DNA of 42,870 nt from Candidatus Poribacteria bacterium (GCA_003635255.1 PYJC01000004.1:1-42870), one strand, 5' to 3'; numbered from the stretch's first letter, positions 23,883 through 32,583 are shown. Notes: a model not told the origin generated them from the sequence alone. Translations and numbers: made by a program.

Positions 23883-25568
23883 CTAATTCCGTAGGTCGTA
23901 AATCAAGGACATGCCGTCGAACCAAGTGACATATAAGAAAAACGCAATCAAAAGGACAATGGTGACCTGTTGAACAATTTCTTGTGCTTTCCGCGGCATA
24001 GGCTTTCCACGGATTTTCTCAACGGTAAAAAATAGGAGCTGCCCGCCATCAGCAATCGGAATCGGCAGCAGATTGACGATACAGAGATTAATACTGATAA
24101 ACCCGATGAAAAAGATAACACTGCTCAATCCGAGACTGCTAAACATCCTATTTGTCGCGCTCGCAATACCGACGGGGCCCGCGAGGTGTTTTGGTGAGAC
24201 ATCTCCACCTATCAGCTGTTGGAGCGTTCTGCCAACGGCTGTAAAGGTCAGCCATGTGGCTTCAACACCTTTTCCAAACGCTGTGGAAATACTATATTCC
24301 GGTAAAGGCGGCTTTTTTGAAGCGAGTTGCATGCCGCTGAGAGAGGTCTGCCACATCAATCCGAACATGATATGTTTAGGATCTGTCTCTGAACTTTCTG
24401 TCTCACCTGAAAGGGTTACCTGTTTCAGGGAACCCTTCCGCATCAAGTCGATTTCAATCGGTTGGTTCGCTGCCGTGAGTTGCGAGTGAAGCGTCGTCTC
24501 GTTTACGGGTTCTCCGTTAAGTGTAAGAAGTACATCTCCATTCTGAATGCCAGCGTCTTCAGCGATGCTCCCTTCTTGAACACTCGCTATCACACGCCAA
24601 TCCACCGGCATTTCAAGGATCTGTGTCTCGTCCGCACGGCGGACTCCAAGCACTAATGCCTCTTGATTCTCGTTGATGTTATTATAGAGTGCTTTGTATT
24701 TCTCATTAATCCAATTCTCTGTCGGGTGCCACACGCCGTAACCAAAGTATGGGACGTTATAGAGTCTCTCACCATTGATACTCTCAATTATGTCACCGTC
24801 TTGAAGACCGGCTTGTGCAGCGAGGGTGCCTTCGCTAACATGATTCACGATCGTTTCATCACCGCTGCTCACACGAATTTCGCCGATATCACCCCTAACA
24901 CTCGGTATAGCGTCCGGTTTGACAGAGATGGTTTGCAGTTCACCCGCTCGCTCAACAACAAGATCCAACGTTTTATTTGCACTTGTGAAGACGCGTGTTT
25001 GAAACATAGACCAATGACGGATTGGATCGCCATTGACAGAAACGAGAATATCGCCGGGCATGATGCCACCGGCAGCACCCGCTCCATCGTCAGCGACCCA
25101 ACCGATCTGAACATCCTCTTTTTCACCGAGCGGCATGCCTGTCAATCCACCGATTAACCGAGTCGCGTCTGTGTTCAGTCCCGTCGCGAAGACGAGCCAG
25201 TACACCAAAATGCCGAACAAAAGATTAACAACGGGACCCGCTGCGACGACGAATGCGCGATTGCCGACCGAAGCACTCGCGAATTCACCGGGCGCACCGG
25301 TCTGTTCACTCGGATTTTCTCCTTCCATCTGAACGTATCCACCAAACGGTAAGAGCGAAAGCCGATAGTCTGTGCCACCGTGCTGGATTCCGAAAAGTTT
25401 CGGACCGAAACCGAGGGAGAAAGTATTTACCTTAATACCACACCGCTTCGCAGCCCAAAAGTGACCGAGTTCATGAATAAAAATAAGGAAACCGAGGGGG
25501 ATAATTGCGAGAAACGCAGCTTTAATATACGGAATGATGGTGCTAATTAGGTCAATAAAGAATTCCAT
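23883..25568 (-). CDS. rseP: RseP-like site-2 zinc metalloprotease with two PDZ domains
   Basis: This intramembrane protease cleaves membrane anchors, typically of anti-sigma factors, in envelope-stress signalling. From the ATG at 25568 (AGGGG SD) it has 561 residues. HELGH (32-36) within the first membrane segment is the zinc site, and the LDG-type second motif is seen as NLLPIPIADGG near the C-terminus. Two PDZ domains (about 130-225 and 230-395) contain GGIMPGDILVSVNG, AGLQDGDIIESINGE and AGIQNGDVLLTLNGEP; a third partial PDZ-like unit may be present. The C-terminal membrane helices follow. A TTG-initiated extension to 25610 lacks an SD. It follows dxr with 43 bases between, in the usual dxr-rseP order. 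Confidence 0.93.
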   Translation of the reverse strand: MEFFIDLISTIIPYIKAAFLAIIPLGFLIFIHELGHFWAAKRCGIKVNTFSLGFGPKLFGIQHGGTDYRLSLLPFGGYVQMEGENPSEQTGAPGEFASASVGNRAFVVAAGPVVNLLFGILVYWLVFATGLNTDATRLIGGLTGMPLGEKEDVQIGWVADDGAGAAGGIMPGDILVSVNGDPIRHWSMFQTRVFTSANKTLDLVVERAGELQTISVKPDAIPSVRGDIGEIRVSSGDETIVNHVSEGTLAAQAGLQDGDIIESINGERLYNVPYFGYGVWHPTENWINEKYKALYNNINENQEALVLGVRRADETQILEMPVDWRVIASVQEGSIAEDAGIQNGDVLLTLNGEPVNETTLHSQLTAANQPIEIDLMRKGSLKQVTLSGETESSETDPKHIMFGLMWQTSLSGMQLASKKPPLPEYSISTAFGKGVEATWLTFTAVGRTLQQLIGGDVSPKHLAGPVGIASATNRMFSSLGLSSVIFFIGFISINLCIVNLLPIPIADGGQLLFFTVEKIRGKPMPRKAQEIVQQVTIVLLIAFFLYVTWFDGMSLIYDLRN

Positions 25569-25611
25569 GTCTATTACCCCTTTTTTTAAGAGTGAGGTCT
25601 CATCCCTCAAC

Positions 25612-26799
25612 TCATCGCTGTTTTATTAAATTTTTTGAGTGATTTTTTATAAGTGAACGTGTTGTTGATTTTGCCCACCGGTCAACTTCAAGGATATCCG
25701 CGAGTGTCGGTTCTGGAATTACCACATGCGCGTCCATCACACGTTCGAGGATAGCCGGTATATCCATAAACCCGATGCAAGCGTTAAGAAACGCCGCGAC
25801 GACGACCTCATCTGCGCTGCTCAATACCACAGGGAGTGTGCCACCGACCTCTGCGGCGGTATATGCGAGTGAGAGACACGGGAATTTTTCAAAGTCAACA
25901 GGTTCAAAGTGCAGTGTTCGTGCTTCCTGAAAATCCAGACGTGGCACTGGTGCGGAGAGTCTACGCGGATAAGTTAAAGCGTATTGAATCATAATACGCA
26001 TATCTGTGGGACCCAATTGTGCGAGTGTGGAACCGTCTGTCCATTCCACCATAGAATGAACGATGCTCTCCGGGTGTACAACAATGTCAATTTTTGAGAG
26101 TTCTATATTAAATAACCATTTCGCTTCGATGACCTCCAGCCCTTTGTTCATCATTGTTGCGGAGTCAATTGTGATTTTCTGTCCCATCTTCCAATTGGGA
26201 TGCTGGAGTGCCTGTTCTGGCGTTACAGCGTAAAGTTCTTCTTTCGGCATCGCTCGGAACGGTCCGCCGGATGCAGTGATTAGGAGTCTGTGGATATCCA
26301 CCTGCCGGTCGCGTGCCCCCTCCAAACATTGGAAGATAGCACTCATTTCGCCATCTATCGGTATCAAGTTAACGTCGTTTGTTTTCACCGCCGCGTTAAC
26401 AAGCGGTCCCGCCATTACCATTACCTCTTTATTAACGAACGCGATATCTTTGCCAGCGTTAATCGCCGCCAAGGTCGGTAATAACCCAGCACTCCCACCC
26501 ATTCCGTCCAGGACTTGGGATGCTTGCGGCATAGTAGCCACGGCTTGCAGGCCATCGGTGCCAGCGAGGACCTGTGTCCCGTTGATGTCTCGGATGCGTG
26601 TCCGCAGTATTCCGGCTGCAGTGGGTTCATTAAGTGCTACCAGCGCAGGACGATATCGCCGAATCTGCTGTTCAAGGGTATCAACGTCCCTATTCGCTGC
26701 GAGACCGACCACCTTAAATTCGTCAGCATGCGTTTCAACAACACTTAGGGCATTTTTCCCAATAGAACCCGTGCTACCGAGTATGGTGATGTGCTTCAT
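25612..26799 (-). CDS. dxr: 1-deoxy-D-xylulose 5-phosphate reductoisomerase
   Basis: Dxr makes 2-C-methyl-D-erythritol 4-phosphate with NADPH in the non-mevalonate isoprenoid pathway. The 395 residues include the NADPH-binding ILGSTGSIGKNALSVVE (5-21) and the catalytic-domain motifs FVNKEVMVMAG, PIDGEMSAIFQCLEG (metal ligands Asp and Glu), TASGGPFRAMPKEEL, HPNWKMGQKITIDSATMMNKG and VVHPESIVHSMVEW. The order and length agree with the family. It lies between cdsA (13 bases upstream) and rseP. Cytoplasmic. The tail is basic (HSKNLIKQR). No anomaly is seen. Confidence 0.97.
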   Translation of the reverse strand: MKHITILGSTGSIGKNALSVVETHADEFKVVGLAANRDVDTLEQQIRRYRPALVALNEPTAAGILRTRIRDINGTQVLAGTDGLQAVATMPQASQVLDGMGGSAGLLPTLAAINAGKDIAFVNKEVMVMAGPLVNAAVKTNDVNLIPIDGEMSAIFQCLEGARDRQVDIHRLLITASGGPFRAMPKEELYAVTPEQALQHPNWKMGQKITIDSATMMNKGLEVIEAKWLFNIELSKIDIVVHPESIVHSMVEWTDGSTLAQLGPTDMRIMIQYALTYPRRLSAPVPRLDFQEARTLHFEPVDFEKFPCLSLAYTAAEVGGTLPVVLSSADEVVVAAFLNACIGFMDIPAILERVMDAHVVIPEPTLADILEVDRWAKSTTRSLIKNHSKNLIKQR

Positions 26800-26812
26800 G
26801 TGTAATGTTTGT

Positions 26813-27646
26813 TTACGGCAAATGGCCGGTCAATTCTAAGTAGTAATAGAGGGTAGGCGTGCTAAAAATCAGGCTGTCACATCTATCAATAAAACCGCCA
26901 TGACCGGGAATTACGTCTCCAGAGTCTTTGACCCCAGCAGTCCGCTTCATAAGCGACGCGCTCAGGTCACCGAGTTGTCCAAGAAGGCTCAGTAGTAACC
27001 CAATAAAAGCGGCATTCACCCAAGAAAGCATGCCTTCCAGAAGGATTACACCAAGCCCCAAGCCGATTAAAGTACCCACAATCAACCCACCGATCGTCCC
27101 TTCCACAGTTTTGCGAGGACTCACGGGGGTGCCGAGTTTATGTCTACCGAAGGTTCTACCGACGAGATACGCGCCAGTGTCGCTACACCAAACCGTACCG
27201 CATAACAAGAAGATTAGGTCTCTACCAACCGGTTCCGCGTTCCGCAGCAAAATCAGATGGTATCCTAATCCCCAACCGATTGTTAAAATACCGGTTAATT
27301 TCAACGTGACGGCAATCAACTCACCGTCAACTTTCGCTCTAAAGATACTTTCAGCAAACACATAGATGAACACGAAAGTAAAGAAACTAAACATTACTGC
27401 CGAAACAGGCAGAGACTTTGTCAAGAGAGGTAAGAGATATGCTAACAAGCAGAACACGCCCGTCAGGAATACTGTCATCACCGGATTCAATTTTTCAGTG
27501 AAGTGTTGCGCCAGACGACAATACTCAACTTGCATCATCAACATAGCACCTAATACAAGTAGCAGGTAGAGCCAATCTCCCCAATAGACGATGAGGAGGA
27601 TTAGCGGCACCAGCACAACCACACTCAGGACTCTCCGCCAAAACAC
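26813..27646 (-). CDS. cdsA: Phosphatidate cytidylyltransferase
   Basis: CdsA makes CDP-diacylglycerol from phosphatidate and CTP for phospholipid synthesis. The 277-residue membrane protein has about seven hydrophobic segments. The CDS signature SLMKRTAGVKDSGDVIPGHG then GFIDRCD is complete (about 234-260). The start is GTG (27646), preceded by an AAGGA SD about 12 bases upstream, a rather long spacing. Its leader shares the GCAAGGAAATTTAAAAAA sequence with the leader of frr, both in a repeat element. The normal neighbour uppS is absent between frr and cdsA. Its order with dxr and rseP is typical. Confidence 0.95.
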   Translation of the reverse strand: MFWRRVLSVVVLVPLILLIVYWGDWLYLLLVLGAMLMMQVEYCRLAQHFTEKLNPVMTVFLTGVFCLLAYLLPLLTKSLPVSAVMFSFFTFVFIYVFAESIFRAKVDGELIAVTLKLTGILTIGWGLGYHLILLRNAEPVGRDLIFLLCGTVWCSDTGAYLVGRTFGRHKLGTPVSPRKTVEGTIGGLIVGTLIGLGLGVILLEGMLSWVNAAFIGLLLSLLGQLGDLSASLMKRTAGVKDSGDVIPGHGGFIDRCDSLIFSTPTLYYYLELTGHLP

Positions 27647-27650
27647 TTTT

Positions 27651-27773
27651 TTAAATTTCCTTGCGGTTAATCAGGTGGATCTGTTCTTTCCAAGGTTAGC
27701 CTAAAGGCATCTACTTCGCAGTGAGAACCATCATCAACATCACCTTATCAAACTGCAAAGTAATATAGAATGC
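27651..27773. repeat. Repeat-like leader between frr and cdsA
   Basis: It shares TTAAATTTCCTTGCGGTTAA, CTTCGCAGTGAGAACCA and CTGCAAAGTAATATA, in the same order, with the 205-base duplication at 28391-28800. It looks like a shorter, diverged copy occupying the place where uppS usually lies. Confidence 0.7.
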
Positions 27774-27776
27774 CAT

Positions 27777-28361
27777 TTAAGTTTCTAACAATTCCGCTTC
27801 TTTCGCCTCTGTCAATGCATCAATCTGGCTGATGTAGTTATCTGTGAGCTGCTGCACGGGATCTGCGCTCGCTTTTCCGCGTTTTTTGTCGCCACCGCGA
27901 CCGCGACTTTTCCCACCGCCACCTGCATCGCCACCGTCGATTTTTTTGACGGCATCATTGGCATCACGGCGGATATTCCGAATTGCCACTTTACCCTCTT
28001 CGGCGAGTTTACGTACGACTTTTGTTAACTCTGTCCGTCGTTCTGTTGTGAGTTCGGGTACAAGGATTCGGATAACATTCCCGTCGTTGCTTGTTGAGAG
28101 CCCCAAATCGGAATGTGCGATTGCCTTCTCAATTTCTGTAATTAGCGTTTTATCCCAGGGTTGAATGACAAGCAGGCGCGGTTCCGGAGTCGTAATCGTA
28201 CCGACTTGACTCAACGGACTTTTGGTGCCATAATAAGTGACAGTCACCTGATCTAAAAGAGCAGGCGTAGCACGTCCTGTTTGCACATGCGACAACTTCG
28301 CCGCGGTTACTTCAATTGTTTTCTTCATCCGGGATTCAGCCTGTTGAAGTACCTGTTGCAT
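27777..28361 (-). CDS. frr: Ribosome recycling factor with Gly/Arg-rich insert
   Basis: RRF splits post-termination ribosomes with EF-G. The 194 residues (usually about 185) match the family: SHVQTGRATPALLDQV, YYGTKSPLSQVGTI, PWDKTLITEIEKAI and VRKLAEEGKVAIRNIRRDAND. After that conserved segment comes an unusual insert of about 24 residues (about 143-166), rich in Gly, Lys and Arg, replacing the normally acidic helix segment and about 9-10 residues longer. The C-terminus resumes with QQLTDNYISQIDALTEAKE. The ATG has GGGA seven bases upstream. The canonical upstream neighbour pyrH is missing; instead a 205-base duplication separates frr from tsf. Confidence 0.95.
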   Translation of the reverse strand: MQQVLQQAESRMKKTIEVTAAKLSHVQTGRATPALLDQVTVTYYGTKSPLSQVGTITTPEPRLLVIQPWDKTLITEIEKAIAHSDLGLSTSNDGNVIRILVPELTTERRTELTKVVRKLAEEGKVAIRNIRRDANDAVKKIDGGDAGGGGKSRGRGGDKKRGKASADPVQQLTDNYISQIDALTEAKEAELLET

Positions 28362-28390
28362 CTGATTTTTCCCTTTTTTAAATTTCCTTG

Positions 28391-28800
28391 CGGTTAAATC
28401 AAGTGGATTGTTACTTTGCGGGTTCCATTCTGTAGAGCCTGCTTCGCAGTGAGAACCATTCCATTACGGACTACGGTTGCTGTGTTAGAGAAAAGCATAA
28501 AAAACGTAGCTTGTAACGAAGTGGAAAGCGGGTCTACGGAGACGTTGCTAAAACCTGAAACATGGCTAACCGAACCGCAAAGTAATATAAAATTACGGTT
28601 AAATCAAGTGGATTGTTACTTTGCGGGTTCCATTCTGTAGAGCCTGCTTCGCAGTGAGAACCATTCCGTTGCGGACTACGGTTGCTGTGTTAGAGAAAAG
28701 CATAAAAAACGTAGCTTGTAACGAAGTGGAAAGCGGGTCTACGGAGACGTTGCTAAAACCTGAAACGTGGCTAACCGAACTGCAAAGTAATATAAAATTA
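28391..28800. repeat. 205-base tandem duplication between tsf and frr
   Basis: Copy 1 is 28391-28595 and copy 2 is 28596-28800, differing at only a handful of positions. Each contains GCTTCGCAGTGAGAACC and GTAACGAAGTGGAAAGCGGG. Copy 2 ends in TTA, which is the stop codon of tsf on the minus strand. Small ORFs inside (28416-28640, 28621-28920) are repetition of the unit and are not taken as genes. Confidence 0.85.
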
Positions 28801-29391
28801 CTGTCCAAGAACATAAAGTACAAAACGTTTGACGACGATATTCTCACCCAATTGGGCGATAGCATCCTTTACAAGGGTTTCGATGGTTTTATCTGTATCG
28901 CGAATATATGGCTGTTGTAAGAGGCAGGTCTCTGAATAGAATTTAGAGATTCGCCCTTCAACGATCCGTTCAGCGATGTGTGGGGGTTTCCCTTCTTGTT
29001 CCGCTTGTGTTTTCAGAATCGCTTTTTCAGCCTCAAGGTCCTCAGCGGGTACATCTTCAGGCTTAACATATTTCGGTTTAGCGGCTGCCACTTGCATCGC
29101 GATTTCTTTTCCTAATTCTTGGAACTGCTCCGTCCGCGCGACGAAATCGGTTTCACAATTCAGTTCGACTAACGTGCCGACCCGACTACCGGGATGGATG
29201 TAAGAAATGATCAATCCCTCTTCTGCCACCCTGCTGCCTTTCAATTCAGAAGCCTTCAACCCTTGTTCCCGCAACTTCTGAATTGCTTGGTCAATGTTCC
29301 CATCCGTCTCGGTTAGTGCCTTTTTGCATTCCATAATCCCCGCGCCGGTGCGCGAACGGAGTTCACTAACCATCTTTGCTGTGATTGCCAT
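28798..29391 (-). CDS. tsf: Elongation factor Ts
   Basis: EF-Ts recharges EF-Tu with GTP. The 197 residues are the short form (as in Thermus or cyanobacteria). The UBA-like N-terminus (AITAKMVSELRSRTGAGIMEC) and the TDFVAR core (TLVELNCETDFVARTEQFQE) are clear. The C-terminal TVD-type segment runs from LLQQPYIRD to the end. The ATG at 29391 follows AAAAGGAGG (29396-29404 on the plus strand, read in reverse). The stop lies at the edge of the 205-base duplication. It comes after rpsB, as usual, but a 201-base gap with a hairpin and repeats separates them. Confidence 0.95.
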   Translation of the reverse strand: MAITAKMVSELRSRTGAGIMECKKALTETDGNIDQAIQKLREQGLKASELKGSRVAEEGLIISYIHPGSRVGTLVELNCETDFVARTEQFQELGKEIAMQVAAAKPKYVKPEDVPAEDLEAEKAILKTQAEQEGKPPHIAERIVEGRISKFYSETCLLQQPYIRDTDKTIETLVKDAIAQLGENIVVKRFVLYVLGQ

Positions 29392-29431
29392 CTATCCTCC
29401 TTTTATTTTACGCTTCAGCGGGAATAGCTGT

Positions 29432-29528
29432 TAGCCATCAGCCGTCAGTAAAAAGCCTTTCGGTGAAAAAGCCTTTCGGTGCGCCTAAAATCTCCTTGCT
29501 GACTGCTGACTGCTGACTGCTGACTGCC
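29432..29528. repeat. TGACTGC heptanucleotide array between rpsB and tsf
   Basis: Four tandem TGACTGC units (29500-29527) are opposed by TAGCCATCAGCCGTCAGTAA (29432-29451). A duplicated AAGCCTTTCGGTG (29453-29465 and again at about 29469) lies between. Confidence 0.75.
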
Positions 29529-29549
29529 ATTCTTCTGGTAAATATTTAT

Positions 29550-29582
29550 GGCGCGGTTCCTTCTTCAAAAGGCAACCGCGCC
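29550..29582 (-). terminator. Hairpin between rpsB and tsf
   Basis: GGCGCGGTT (29550-29558) pairs with AACCGCGCC (29574-29582), a perfect 9-bp stem. On the minus strand it follows the rpsB stop by about ten bases. The trailing sequence is AT-rich but not a T-run, so it may be a weak terminator or an mRNA 3' end that lowers tsf expression. Confidence 0.6.
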
Positions 29583-29592
29583 CAAAAGTCTC

Positions 29593-30495
29593 TTATTGGG
29601 ATTGCCGCCGCGGGGGTCTCCCTTTCCGTCGCTGACGGGGGGCGCGTGTTTGACGCTGTTCACTATCCCCAATAGCTTCGGGTTCCGCTGACAACTGCGC
29701 TTCTTCGAGAATTGCCGCGCTCTCTTCTTCGTGTCGTTCGGCTTCAAGCACAGCATCTACGGGGCGGACGACTTCGGGTTGCTCTGTCTCGTCTGTGACC
29801 TGTTCACCCTCTAACGCTTCACCACGTCCTTCAATGACCGCCTCAGCCAAAACGGAGCAGATGAGCCGGATCGAACGGATTGCGTCATCGTTTCCAGGGA
29901 CCGGCAAATCAATCGGGTCAGGATCACAATTCGTATCAACAATAGCAATAATCGGGATGCCTAATTTATTTGCTTCCGCAATAGCCGTATGTTCCTTACG
30001 GGTATCGGTTACAACGACGACTTCAGGGAGCTTTTTCATCTCTCTAATGCCGCTGAGGTTATTACTGAGTTTGCCTTTCTCACGCCGTAGGCGCATTACC
30101 TCTTTCTTAGGCATCCTTTCAAGCACGCCATTCGTTTCGTCGGCATCCAATTTGTCTAAACGGTTGACACTCCGACGGATGGTCTGAAAATTCGTGAGCA
30201 TACCGCCGAGCCAGCGATGGTTCACGTGATACATATCGCATCGAACAGCCTCACCTCGAACAGCCTCTTGGGATTGCCGTTTTGTGCCGACAAATAAGAC
30301 CCCACCGCCCTTTGAAGCGGTGTCATGTACGAACTCTGCAGCGGTTTCAAGCATCCGTAACGTCTTTTGCAAATCGATGATATAAATCCCGTTCCGCTCC
30401 GCGAAGATATATTCCGCCATCTTCGGATTCCAGCGACGGGTTTGATGTCCAAAGTGAACTCCACATTCGAGAAGTTCTTTCATTGTAACTGCCAA
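29593..30495 (-). CDS. rpsB: Ribosomal protein S2
   Basis: S2 binds the 30S head-body junction. The first 225 residues match the family: TTG start, [58 protein letters not shown] and [20 protein letters not shown]. The start is TTG (30495), six bases after AGGAGG; the ATG at 30483 lies too far from it. The C-terminus is extended to 300 residues (240 in E. coli) by a Glu-rich segment (about 225-275) ending in a highly basic Arg/Gln tail. It is the first gene of the rpsB-tsf block, with a predicted promoter at 30720-30749 and a leader of about 220 bases. Confidence 0.97.
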   Translation of the reverse strand: MAVTMKELLECGVHFGHQTRRWNPKMAEYIFAERNGIYIIDLQKTLRMLETAAEFVHDTASKGGGVLFVGTKRQSQEAVRGEAVRCDMYHVNHRWLGGMLTNFQTIRRSVNRLDKLDADETNGVLERMPKKEVMRLRREKGKLSNNLSGIREMKKLPEVVVVTDTRKEHTAIAEANKLGIPIIAIVDTNCDPDPIDLPVPGNDDAIRSIRLICSVLAEAVIEGRGEALEGEQVTDETEQPEVVRPVDAVLEAERHEEESAAILEEAQLSAEPEAIGDSEQRQTRAPRQRRKGRPPRRQSQ

Positions 30496-30713
30496 AAAAA
30501 ACCTCCTACGGTTTGCAGAAGATATACCACTTCTGCCGGGTTTTCGCGTCCACCTCCTTCATATCTGCATCAGACTCTCAGCTCGAGAGAACCCGCTGTG
30601 CAAATCGAGAGGTGTGTTGTATCCATTATCGAAGTTTAAACGCCTGATGAACACCTATTCATCAGAACAGGTATAAATATTCTACCACAGAAACGATTGT
30701 ATTTCAAGTTTAA
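30496..30713 (-). promoter_or_regulatory. rpsB leader with hairpins
   Basis: Between the promoter and rpsB lie a perfect 8-bp hairpin (CTGATGAA 30644-30651 / TTCATCAG 30658-30665) and a smaller CTCTC/GAGAG stem near 30576-30590. S2 autoregulates through an rpsB leader in other bacteria; here only the structure is seen. Confidence 0.4.
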
Positions 30714-30719
30714 GTTAAG

Positions 30720-30749
30720 TTTATAACACACGTTTTAAATGGATGTCAA
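30720..30749 (-). promoter_or_regulatory. Predicted rpsB promoter
   Basis: On the minus strand, TTGACA (30749-30744), an 18-base spacer and TATAAA (30725-30720). It is a strong sigma-70-type promoter about 220 bases upstream of rpsB. Confidence 0.7.
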
Positions 30750-30766
30750 GGAAAATTGGGAGGGAG

Positions 30767-30800
30767 TCGGTTATCAGTTATCGGTTGTCAGTTATCGGTA
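30767..30800. repeat. Short GTTATCGG heptanucleotide-type repeat
   Basis: GTCGGTTATCAGTTATCGGT and TGTCAGTTATCGG form about four units of the same family as the other paired elements, with only one arm visible. Confidence 0.65.
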
Positions 30801-30832
30801 TCTGTGGTATAACTTAACGGGAGGAGAAAAAG

Positions 30833-31915
30833 GTGGAACATCTGATTAAACACATCGCTGCGCACTTCAAAACAGATGCCGATGCCCTAAAACTTGAACC
30901 GATTCAACACGGTACACGACAAAGACACAACGTCTGTGTTCTGAGATTCGATACCGAGAAGTACCTACTAAAACAACACGATATAACAGTCCCTGTCGTT
31001 GATGCGGGACACACGCCTTTGCAGATTGAAGCGGCTGTCCTTGCCCTGCTACATGACAACGGTTGCCAAGTTCCGCGACTTATCTGGCAATCAGAACACC
31101 ACCATGCCCTCCTATTAGAGTGGTGCGGCGAGTTCACGCTCGACGCGCTTGCACAGCATAGCGAAAAGTCAGGAGGACATCTGAAGCCGCTCCTGCACAC
31201 TATCCTCCGAGAATTGTGTAAGATTGAGATCTGTTTCACAACACACGCGGCACGGTTCGCGCCTTGTGTCTTCCGTTTTAATGCCCAGACAACGCTGCGG
31301 GACCTACTCGAGAGAGGCAAAAAAGTCGTCGGTTATCTTTCTCATCTTAGCGACACCCCGATGTCTGCTGCCCAAACGGAAGTGCTTACGGACGCGTGGA
31401 ACGGACTCGCTGACCGCCTACAGAATGCACCGACGATACTCGGCAACCTGGACAACAACGCTCGAAATATCGTGATTCGGGACGCAGCCCCATTTTTCAT
31501 CGACTTCGCGAGTATCGGTTGGAACTGGCAGGAGATGCGTCTCGTGCAGTTACTCAATAGTATTGGTGCCTTCCTTGTCTCGCCATCTGAAACGGGTAGT
31601 TTCGTTTCCCTTTTAGATAGGGAACTTGTCAATATCTATGCTGAGTGGGTAAGTACACACCGAGAAACCTGTCCACCCGCAGAGATCGCTGCACGTGTTG
31701 ATAGCCATCACCTGTTGTTCTATCTCTCAGTTATTGACCAACTCTTGCGAGCTGTCGCGGTGCCTGAGGTGCCCGAAAATAGGATGCTCCTTGAGGCGTG
31801 GGGGGATGCACAGATGCGATTCCAAAGCGCACTCAGATACATTATTGACACTAATTTAAGCGATGACATTCACACAAACCAGATGCGAGAGATCATAGCC
31901 GGTTTTTCTACTTGA
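30833..31915 (+). CDS. Kinase-like phosphotransferase (APH/choline kinase fold)
   Basis: The start is GTG (30833) with a GGAGG SD. The 360-residue protein has an aminoglycoside-phosphotransferase-like fold. An ATP-grasping N-lobe (LRFDTEKYLLKQHDI, with a likely Lys) is followed by ALLLEWCGEFTLDAL, the catalytic loop LGNLDNNARNIVI (about 200-212, which matches the HxDxxxxN pattern except that Asn replaces His), and the metal site FFIDFASIG (about 220-228). Asp and Asn of the loop are present, so activity is possible; the changed His position is worth noting. The substrate is unknown. Similar proteins phosphorylate small molecules or sugars. It is monocistronic, since the next gene is on the other strand. 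Confidence 0.75.
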   Translation: MEHLIKHIAAHFKTDADALKLEPIQHGTRQRHNVCVLRFDTEKYLLKQHDITVPVVDAGHTPLQIEAAVLALLHDNGCQVPRLIWQSEHHHALLLEWCGEFTLDALAQHSEKSGGHLKPLLHTILRELCKIEICFTTHAARFAPCVFRFNAQTTLRDLLERGKKVVGYLSHLSDTPMSAAQTEVLTDAWNGLADRLQNAPTILGNLDNNARNIVIRDAAPFFIDFASIGWNWQEMRLVQLLNSIGAFLVSPSETGSFVSLLDRELVNIYAEWVSTHRETCPPAEIAARVDSHHLLFYLSVIDQLLRAVAVPEVPENRMLLEAWGDAQMRFQSALRYIIDTNLSDDIHTNQMREIIAGFST

Positions 31916-31934
31916 AATACTTAAATTTCGGGCA

Positions 31935-32026
31935 GTTACCTATCGGGGTTAGAAACCCCTCCTACAAGGGGCTGCGCAACGTTACCTATCGGGGTTAGAA
32001 ATCCTTCCTACAACGGGGTGCACAAA
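31935..32026. repeat. 46-base tandem repeat (CGGGGTTAG family)
   Basis: GTTACCTATCGGGGTTAGAA starts at 31935 and again at 31981. Each unit has a GGGGTT / AACCCC hairpin and ends in CCTACAA..GGG. The first unit closely matches the repeat inside priA (21871-21898). Confidence 0.75.
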
Positions 32027-32033
32027 GACGGTA

Positions 32034-32441
32034 TCAGTTTTTGCCATCAGCATTCTGAAGAATTGTACCTTCAAGCGTTCGGAGAAACGCTTGAACCTCC
32101 GGTGTAGACGGTTTTTTCACATTAAACTCGGTCTGATATGATTTTAGTGCCGCATAAAGCGACACCAAATTAACTTGCCGCCGTTGCGTCGCTTCACGGA
32201 CACGTTGAAAACTTCCAACAATCTGTTCCTCTGGAATGCCGTCAGGTCTCCGATCTTCTGACTTCAAGTGTTTTTCTATGCCGCTCAGCGCACGTTCCGC
32301 CATCCAATAACGTGCCCCCTCACGTCCACCGACGTGACGGTAAACCAAGCCAATCCCAATTAAGCCGACTGCTATGATCGCTAATAAAAAAATCAGAACT
32401 CTTCTATAGCAGCCACTTATTTTTTTTCTTATAGTCGCCAT
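32034..32441 (-). CDS. Small membrane-anchored protein of unknown function
   Basis: The 135-residue protein has a basic start (MATIRKKISGCYRR), one hydrophobic segment (about 15-34: VLIFLLAIIAVGLIGIGLVY) and then a soluble, mainly helical part rich in Arg and Glu. It therefore probably sits in the inner membrane with its C-terminus outside or in the periplasm. No SD is obvious before the ATG at 32441. No family is recognised. It is flanked by a tandem repeat downstream and a palindromic element upstream, and is not in an obvious operon. Confidence 0.6.
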   Translation of the reverse strand: MATIRKKISGCYRRVLIFLLAIIAVGLIGIGLVYRHVGGREGARYWMAERALSGIEKHLKSEDRRPDGIPEEQIVGSFQRVREATQRRQVNLVSLYAALKSYQTEFNVKKPSTPEVQAFLRTLEGTILQNADGKN

Positions 32442-32459
32442 GTTTATATTTTTTTAACA

Positions 32460-32541
32460 AGACTTATGCACTTTTCCATGATAACGGACGTATGACTGCA
32501 GGCGGGGTTTTAAACCCCGCCTGCAGGGGCTGCGTAAGTCC
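32460..32541. mobile_element. Small palindromic element (MITE-like), copy 1
   Basis: Outer arms GACTTATGCA (32461-32470) and TGCGTAAGTC (32531-32540) surround a perfect 15-bp inverted repeat (CTGCAGGCGGGGTTT 32496-32510, central T, AAACCCCGCCTGCAG 32512-32526). No ORF is inside. Copy 2 at 36669-36784 has the same outer arms and a GGCGGGGTTT core. Confidence 0.7.
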
Positions 32542-32583
32542 TATTGAATTTGTATTTGATTCTGTTTTGTTTAACGAGGTGCG

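Noticed and set aside
28416..28920. Two nearly identical small ORFs
   Set aside because: They lie in a tandem duplication and overlap the tsf end; no SD.
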